This document shows positions 11,934 to 15,850 of a stretch of 15,850 nt of DNA, piece by piece. The notes under the pieces were generated by a model. The model worked only from the letters and a program-made list of their open reading frames with translations. It was not told the DNA's origin and made no database searches. This DNA is from SZUA-430 sp964647355 (lineage in GTDB: Bacteria; Pseudomonadota; Alphaproteobacteria; Micropepsales; Micropepsaceae), in assembly GCA_964647355.1 (NCBI GenBank), contig CAZYGK010000073.1, positions 1-15,850 of the forward strand, written 5' to 3'. The position numbers and the translations under genes were made by a program. Numbering within the stretch: the first letter of the stretch is position 1; every line of letters starts with the position of its first letter.

Positions 11934-12229
11934 AGATTTCTGCCGAGTGGCACAAGGACCAGTTCAACGTCGCGCTCGCATCCGGCGAAGGACGGGAGCC
12001 GTTCATCACGATCAAGGGCTGCCGCATCGGCAACGGCCGCAACGGTGAATTCGTGTCCTGGCCGGCGCGCAAGCTGGAATCCGGCAGCTACTGGAACCAC
12101 GTCTACGCGAGCGAGGCGTTCAATGTCGCGGTGCTGGATGCCGCCAAGGCTTCGATGCCCGCTCAGCGGCCGAAGGATGAGCGGTATCGCGCAGGCGCTG
12201 CCGATGACATGGGCGACGTGCCGTTCTGA
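11930..12229 (+). CDS. SSB-like phage protein with acidic DDMGDVPF tail, 99 aa
   Basis: ATGA overlap with ERF, AAGGAG 5 nt upstream. A compact beta-rich body (ISAEWHKDQFNVALAS, FITIKGCRIGNGRNGEFVSW) is followed by a flexible tail ending DDMGDVPF. That tail mimics the C-terminus of bacterial SSB, which recruits replication and repair partners. The body has an NGRNGEFVSWPARKLESG pattern that recalls SpoVG rather than a canonical OB fold. The SSB role is inferred from tail and position. Confidence 0.7.
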   Translation: MKISAEWHKDQFNVALASGEGREPFITIKGCRIGNGRNGEFVSWPARKLESGSYWNHVYASEAFNVAVLDAAKASMPAQRPKDERYRAGAADDMGDVPF

Positions 12230-12231
12230 TC

Positions 12232-12495
12232 GTGCAAAGCAAAGGCAAGCGCACCACCAACGCCGAGCGCGAGCACATGCGCCGCGTCAAAGAACTGCCG
12301 TGCAGCCTTTGCGACGCGCCACCGCCGAGCGAGGCGCACCATTTATCGCAGTCAAGCGGCTATTCCTGCGCGGCCCTCTGCCCAGAGTGCCACCGTGGCC
12401 CGCTTGGCTGGCATGGCACGCGGACGCTCTGGCGGATCAAGAAGATGACGGAACAGGACGCGCTCTACAAAACCATCGAGCGGTTGACGACATGA
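12232..12495 (+). CDS. Small HNH-type zinc nuclease, 87 aa
   Basis: GTG start 2 nt after the upstream TGA. C24-xx-C27, H36-H37, C50-xx-C53-H54 and H61 form a zinc-bound HNH-like core (LPCSLCDAPPPSEAHHLSQ; LCPECHRGPLGWHGT). It resembles the HNH/Ref-type recombination nucleases of phage nin-like regions. It is flanked by SSB-like and NinB genes, so a recombination role is likely. An internal ATG at 12277 is possible but would shorten the N-terminal helix. Confidence 0.75.
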   Translation: MQSKGKRTTNAEREHMRRVKELPCSLCDAPPPSEAHHLSQSSGYSCAALCPECHRGPLGWHGTRTLWRIKKMTEQDALYKTIERLTT

Positions 12496-12821
12496 CGGAA
12501 GCACAAGCACTGGCGGATGAGATCAAGCGCACTGCTGTCCATTACGCGAGTTCGGCAGCCGTAGGAGAACCTACGTTTGACATCGCTGTCGGTATGGAAA
12601 AGCTGATCGACCGCCTCGCTGCAATGGCGCAGCCTGCCGAGCCAACGCTCAGTCAGAAGATGGCCGCCGCAGGATTCACCCTCCGCCCATCTCTGTGGGC
12701 CATGCAAGCCCGCGAAGCGCTGGAACTGATCGCCACGCCGCAGCGGCCGGATGGATCGTGGAACCGCGACCGTGAGGCATGCAGGCGGCTTGCTGCGGAA
12801 GCGCTGGGGCTGGAATCGTGA
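12492..12821 (+). CDS. Modular phage accessory protein, 109 aa (duplicated N-terminus)
   Basis: ATGA overlap. Residues 4-46 (QALADEIKRTAVHYASSAAV and on to DRLAAMAQP) are identical to the start of the protein at 13961-14251. The rest (SQKMAAAGFTLRPSLWAMQAREALELIATPQRPDGSW) is unrelated to that second protein. A helical module with an unknown role. Weak Shine-Dalgarno; translation is probably coupled to the HNH gene. Confidence 0.7.
   Translation: MTEAQALADEIKRTAVHYASSAAVGEPTFDIAVGMEKLIDRLAAMAQPAEPTLSQKMAAAGFTLRPSLWAMQAREALELIATPQRPDGSWNRDREACRRLAAEALGLES
12499..12634 (+). repeat. 136-bp direct repeat, copy 1
   Basis: It matches 13968-14103 at 134 of 136 positions at a fixed offset of 1469 bp. 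The two differences, at 12620 and 12623, are both synonymous third-position changes (GCT/GCC and GCA/GCG). It starts just inside the start codon of the 109-aa gene and ends at the MAQP codons. Confidence 0.95.
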
Positions 12822-13210
12822 CCGTGTTCCGCCTCGTGCATTCCGAGGCCCGCCGCCGTGCTGCGCTGGCCGTACAGCAGGCGCCGGCCGGGCATATCGT
12901 TCGCATCAGCGAACCGACGCGGAACAGCGAGCAAAACGCGCTGATGTGGGTCTTGCTGGCGGCGTTCAGCGAACAACTGGAATGGCCCGTCAACGGCCGC
13001 ATGGTCAAGCTCGCGCCCGAGGAATGGAAAGACCTACTGAGCGCCGCCTACAAGCGCGAGGCGCAGCGGGTGGCGATGGGCATTGATGGCGGCATGGTGA
13101 TGCTTGGCCTGCGCACGTCGAAGATGGGCAAGCGCGAGTTTGCCGAGTTCATAGATTTCATTCACTCAGTCGCGGCTGATCGCGGCGTGGAACTAGAGGC
13201 TACAGCGTGA
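12818..13210 (+). CDS. ninB: NinB-family recombination protein
   Basis: 130 aa, GTG start overlapping the upstream stop (GTGA). NinB (Orf) of lambda binds single-stranded DNA and helps RecBCD/RecA-like exchange. Family features: IVRISEPTRNSEQNALMWVLL (about 28-48), WPVNGRMVKLAPEEWKDLLSAAY, GGMVMLGLRTSKMGKREFAEFIDFI. Length is close to the 146 aa of the lambda protein. It belongs with ERF and the SSB-like gene in a recombination block. Confidence 0.92.
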   Translation: MTVFRLVHSEARRRAALAVQQAPAGHIVRISEPTRNSEQNALMWVLLAAFSEQLEWPVNGRMVKLAPEEWKDLLSAAYKREAQRVAMGIDGGMVMLGLRTSKMGKREFAEFIDFIHSVAADRGVELEATA

Positions 13211-13452
13211 CGGAATTCGAGACGCGAGTAACGCAACTGACGTTCTTGCCGAAGGGCAGCGCAACGTACAGCGACATGGCGACATACATAGCCATTGATG
13301 ACGAGGCCGCAGGCGAGTTCGTAACGCTGAGTCAATCGCGGGGCTCTGGCGCCGCAAAGGTGCGGATTGATGCGGACGAATGGCCGGCCATGCGCGAAGC
13401 TATCGACAGGATGATCGCCGAGTGTCGGCCTGAAATCGAGGGGCACGCATGA
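13207..13452 (+). CDS. Hypothetical phage protein, 81 aa
   Basis: GTG start overlapping NinB's stop. Beta-rich beginning (TRVTQLTFLPKGSATYSDMATYIAIDDEAAGEFVTLSQS) followed by VRIDADEWPAMREAIDRMIAEC. The layout, a curved sheet plus one helix, suggests a small binding protein. No named family. ATGA overlap with the next gene. Confidence 0.6.
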   Translation: MTEFETRVTQLTFLPKGSATYSDMATYIAIDDEAAGEFVTLSQSRGSGAAKVRIDADEWPAMREAIDRMIAECRPEIEGHA

Positions 13453-13964
13453 GCACAGATGTACCGCTGCCGGAGCCGAGCGCCTACGCGCCGCAGATGA
13501 TTACAGAGGATGCCTACACCGCCGACCAACTCCGCGCCTACGGTGACGCACGCGCAGCAGAAGCGCGGGCAACGCACGCGAAGGAACTGGTTGAAGCACA
13601 CCGCGAAGCGTTCGTCGGCAACATCCAAGCCGTCAGCAAGTTGGGGCTTGATGCGATGGACGCGCAGCCGCTGCTGCTAGCGGTGCAGAACTGGGGCATA
13701 AGCACCGGCCGCGCCCGCGAACTGCTGCGCTGCTGGGTGCTCGGGACGTTCAAGCCAGACATGCTGCCGGAGTGCGGCGACGAACTGTTCTCGGAAACCG
13801 AAGAGCCGCGCGAAGCCTTCGCCAAGTTGCAGGCAGAAGTAGCGGCGCTGCGGAAGGCTCTGAAGCCGTTTGCAGATGCAGACCTAACGAGCCCGGTTGT
13901 CCGCGACACGTTCGGATTCGACGTGCTTCGCGCTCGCGCCGCCCTACAGGAGCAGAAGTCATGA
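13449..13964 (+). CDS. Modular phage accessory protein, 171 aa
   Basis: ATG overlap; GAGGGG upstream. The segment AYTADQLRAYGDARAAEARA (about 22-41) recurs as LYTADQLRTAIDAAVAEARA in the 272-aa protein at 14248. The C-terminal part carries a probable coiled coil (FAKLQAEVAALRKALKPFADAD) near 122-143. It contains a middle domain around LLLAVQNWGISTGRARELLRC. Function unknown; such proteins seem to be assembled from exchangeable pieces. Confidence 0.65.
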   Translation: MSTDVPLPEPSAYAPQMITEDAYTADQLRAYGDARAAEARATHAKELVEAHREAFVGNIQAVSKLGLDAMDAQPLLLAVQNWGISTGRARELLRCWVLGTFKPDMLPECGDELFSETEEPREAFAKLQAEVAALRKALKPFADADLTSPVVRDTFGFDVLRARAALQEQKS

Positions 13965-14251
13965 ACCAAGCACAAGCACTGGCGGATGAGATCAAGCGCA
14001 CTGCTGTCCATTACGCGAGTTCGGCAGCCGTAGGAGAACCTACGTTTGACATCGCTGTCGGTATGGAAAAGCTGATCGACCGCCTCGCCGCGATGGCGCA
14101 GCCACCTGCCGGCTGGGTGCTGGTGCCGGTGGAGCCGACGCGGGAGATGCTTGACGCCTACGTCAACATGGCTGGCAGATTCTCGTCAGCACGTTCTGAC
14201 TGGGCCGCCATGCTCGCAGCCGCACCATCCCCACAGGAGCCGAAGCCATGA
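13961..14251 (+). CDS. Modular phage accessory protein, 96 aa (duplicated N-terminus)
   Basis: ATGA overlap, AGGAG about 10 nt upstream. Residues 4-46 equal those of the 109-aa protein at 12492. The C-terminal half is a different module: PPAGWVLVPVEPTREMLDAY and DWAAMLAAAPSPQEPKP, a segment I recognise as frequent in phage accessory proteins. Role unknown. Confidence 0.7.
   Translation: MNQAQALADEIKRTAVHYASSAAVGEPTFDIAVGMEKLIDRLAAMAQPPAGWVLVPVEPTREMLDAYVNMAGRFSSARSDWAAMLAAAPSPQEPKP
13968..14103 (+). repeat. 136-bp direct repeat, copy 2
   Basis: Near-identical to 12499-12634 (two synonymous differences, here at 14089 and 14092). It covers the same N-terminal codons of the 96-aa gene. The similarity stops abruptly at both ends. 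Confidence 0.95.
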
Positions 14252-15066
14252 GCGACACCAAGACCGCCACTGAACTTACCGCAAGCATGTTCGCCACTTG
14301 GGACGAGTACCACGCAGCGGTGCGCAAGCAAAAGGCCGAGCAGGCCGCCCCTGCGGCGGATGGGCTGCCGGAGCCGGTGGCATGGGTCAACCGCGACGAT
14401 CTTGACAGGATGATTGACCCGCGCGACACGGCGCAGATATACACCTACCAGGATGGATGGAGTCGCACCGCGCTCTACACCGCCGACCAGCTACGCACCG
14501 CCATCGACGCCGCCGTGGCCGAGGCGCGGGCTGAGACGGAGGCGCTGAAATCAGACATCGCGGATGCGCTCACGACGATTGCGGTGTACGAAGCAGAGGC
14601 GCGGGCTGTGCCGGTTGTCACTGACAACATGGTGAGTCGCTTCCTCTGTTGGCCGCTGCCGCGCGACTTCTACCCGGACTGCGGAATCTCGTTCGACGGC
14701 CGCAAGGACGACGAGTGGAACAAGAACAAGACGTGGCCGACCGGCACGAACCTGCTGACAGCGATACAGGCTCGGCAGATGTTGGCGCACGTACTCGCCG
14801 CCACCCCCTCGCCCGCAGAGCAGCCCGAGATGTGCGTGTGCAAATACCGACCAGCATCTGAGTGTCCTGGCGAGTGGGAGCCGGGCTGCGATTTGGGCGC
14901 GAACGAGAAGTTCGTGAAAGTTGCAGAGCAGCCCAAGCCGGTGGCGCTGGTGCGCGAGGCGCTGGACACAGTAATGGCGCTGCAGTGGAGCGGCAGCAGA
15001 GCGCACATGGATGCGCTGCACAGGCTCTGCCAAGCATACGCCGCCCTATCTGGAGAACAACCATGA
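14248..15066 (+). CDS. Modular phage accessory protein, 272 aa
   Basis: ATGA overlap. It is a string of segments: helical DEYHAAVRKQKAEQAA, then VAWVNRDDLDRM, YTADQLRTAIDAAVAEARAETEAL (about 77-100), then MVSRFLCWPLPRDFYPDCGIS (about 128-148) and a cysteine-rich piece CVCKYRPASECPGEWEPGC (about 193-211), ending DALHRLCQAYAALSGEQP. The cysteines could bind zinc. The pieces recur in other phage proteins. No enzyme motif; a structural or decoy role is open. Confidence 0.65.
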   Translation: MSDTKTATELTASMFATWDEYHAAVRKQKAEQAAPAADGLPEPVAWVNRDDLDRMIDPRDTAQIYTYQDGWSRTALYTADQLRTAIDAAVAEARAETEALKSDIADALTTIAVYEAEARAVPVVTDNMVSRFLCWPLPRDFYPDCGISFDGRKDDEWNKNKTWPTGTNLLTAIQARQMLAHVLAATPSPAEQPEMCVCKYRPASECPGEWEPGCDLGANEKFVKVAEQPKPVALVREALDTVMALQWSGSRAHMDALHRLCQAYAALSGEQP

Positions 15067-15278
15067 GGATCGAGATTTCAGCGCTCGGCCCGAGCATCAG
15101 CGAGCAGTGCGCAAAACGAGGGCTTGTCGCTACTGGCATGGCAATGGAAATGGTAGACAGGATCAGTCACGCACTGACGCTGTGCCACATCCACGGTGCG
15201 CTGACAGACAGCGAAGTCAACCGTGCCCGGACTCGCCTGCTGCGCGCGGCAAAACTGATGGAGAACAACCATGACTGA
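15063..15278 (+). CDS. Small helical protein, 71 aa
   Basis: ATG overlapping the upstream stop, with GGAG 7 nt upstream within a boundary repeat. The product is mainly alpha helical (GPSISEQCAKRGLVATGMAMEMVDRISHALTLCHIHG, then SEVNRARTRLLRAAKLMENN). No motif seen. The same 15-bp boundary sequence that precedes it recurs at its own end. Confidence 0.6.
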   Translation: MRIEISALGPSISEQCAKRGLVATGMAMEMVDRISHALTLCHIHGALTDSEVNRARTRLLRAAKLMENNHD

Positions 15279-15846
15279 TGCTGTACGCGAAGCCTTCGAG
15301 CGCTGGATGAGCGAAGACGGGAAGTGGCCTGATGCCGTTGCGCATCGTTATGGTCACTACGTGCTGGCGCAGACAGAAAGCGCTTGGAAAGCATGGCAAG
15401 CCGCCATATCCGAGCAGCCGCGCGAGGAAATGTCGCCTGAGTTCACCGACTCGGCCCGAGATGCGCTCCTATGGGTGCTGTGGCATCACCAAGGCGGCAG
15501 CAGCCCGATAGGTCAGCCGATCCGCTTCGCGCTCGGCATGGGCGCTCACGATCGGCTGTCGGAGCCGCAGATCAACAGGGCGAAGCGCTGGGCCTCGCTC
15601 ACCAAATCGACAACGGATGACTTCCACCGCGCCCACCCCGCACCAGTAGAGCGGGTGACACTGACCGACGAGCAGATTCTGGCGTGCATTCGCAGCGCAC
15701 AAGCAGGCCCAGTGCCGATGGGCATGACGCGCGAGCGCGGCCCCTATGACGTGACCGAGCCGACGCACTTTGCTCAATGCTTCGCCCGCGCCGTAATCGC
15801 AGAGTACGAGCGCGCCAATGGGATCGGCAAGGGAGAGCGGGCGTGA
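15271..15846 (+). CDS. Modular phage accessory protein, 191 aa
   Basis: ATG 8 nt inside the previous gene, GGAG 7 nt upstream. N-terminal piece VREAFERWMSEDGKWPDAV...HYVLAQTESAWKAWQAAI is a module I know as common in phage accessory proteins. Then SARDALLWVLWHHQGGSS...FALGMGAHDRLSEPQINRAKRW, and a C-terminal VTLTDEQILACIRSA...FARAVIAEYERANGIG. Function unknown. It is followed by GTGAGCGA, a likely next gene start cut by the window end. Confidence 0.65.
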   Translation: MTDAVREAFERWMSEDGKWPDAVAHRYGHYVLAQTESAWKAWQAAISEQPREEMSPEFTDSARDALLWVLWHHQGGSSPIGQPIRFALGMGAHDRLSEPQINRAKRWASLTKSTTDDFHRAHPAPVERVTLTDEQILACIRSAQAGPVPMGMTRERGPYDVTEPTHFAQCFARAVIAEYERANGIGKGERA

Positions 15847-15850
15847 GCGA

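Noticed and set aside
15843..15850. GTGAGCGA at the window end as a new gene
   Set aside because: Probably the next coupled start, but only two codons are visible, so it is not listed as a gene.

Overview
The window is the early region of a tailed, lambda-like temperate phage (or prophage) of a high-GC host. The gene families (RusA, ERF, NinB, O-like replication protein, phage helicase plus methyltransferase) and the base composition suggest a proteobacterium such as a Burkholderiales or Xanthomonadales member; the host is an inference. No integrase, structural or lysis gene is in view.

Layout. Two divergent gene trains start from a switch region at about 8454-8783. Leftward (minus strand) from 8454: a Cro/YdaS-like regulator, a small protein, an SNF2-type helicase, a DNA methyltransferase, a small winged-helix-like protein, a chimeric HNH protein, an O-like replication protein, several small zinc-finger, HTH-like or unknown proteins, a RusA resolvase, a small membrane protein, a zinc-ribbon protein, then three genes (256, 176 and 134 aa) separated by unusual pentamer arrays. 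The last gene looks like an antiterminator, and it is followed by a candidate late promoter and a hairpin terminator. Rightward (plus strand) from 8783: about 22 small genes, nearly all overlapping by 4 nt. They include two tandem paralogues, small zinc and membrane proteins, an HNH-AP2 endonuclease, ERF annealing protein, an SSB-like protein, an HNH nuclease, NinB, and a set of modular accessory proteins with shared segments.

Control. The switch carries four 17-bp operators of one family (arms GTCTA / TAGAC or TTGAC): two in the left promoter and two in the right promoter. In each promoter the -35 lies in one operator and the -10 in the other, like lambda OR and OL. The repressor gene that should lie between them is reduced to its first ~25 codons and ends in a terminator, so the lysogeny repressor appears to be deleted in this genome.

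Most striking feature. Every non-coding gap of the distal leftward operon is filled by an array of degenerate 5-nt units, NNGGC on the transcribed strand (164-214, 626-811, 1372-1511, 2357-2416). Each array begins at or within about 12 nt of the upstream stop codon and ends in a common AGGCAAG motif. I know of no function for such arrays. Other candidates for follow-up are a 6-bp-periodic repeat inside the replication gene (possible origin), a 136-bp near-identical gene-start duplication, and repeated 15-bp gene-boundary sequences.
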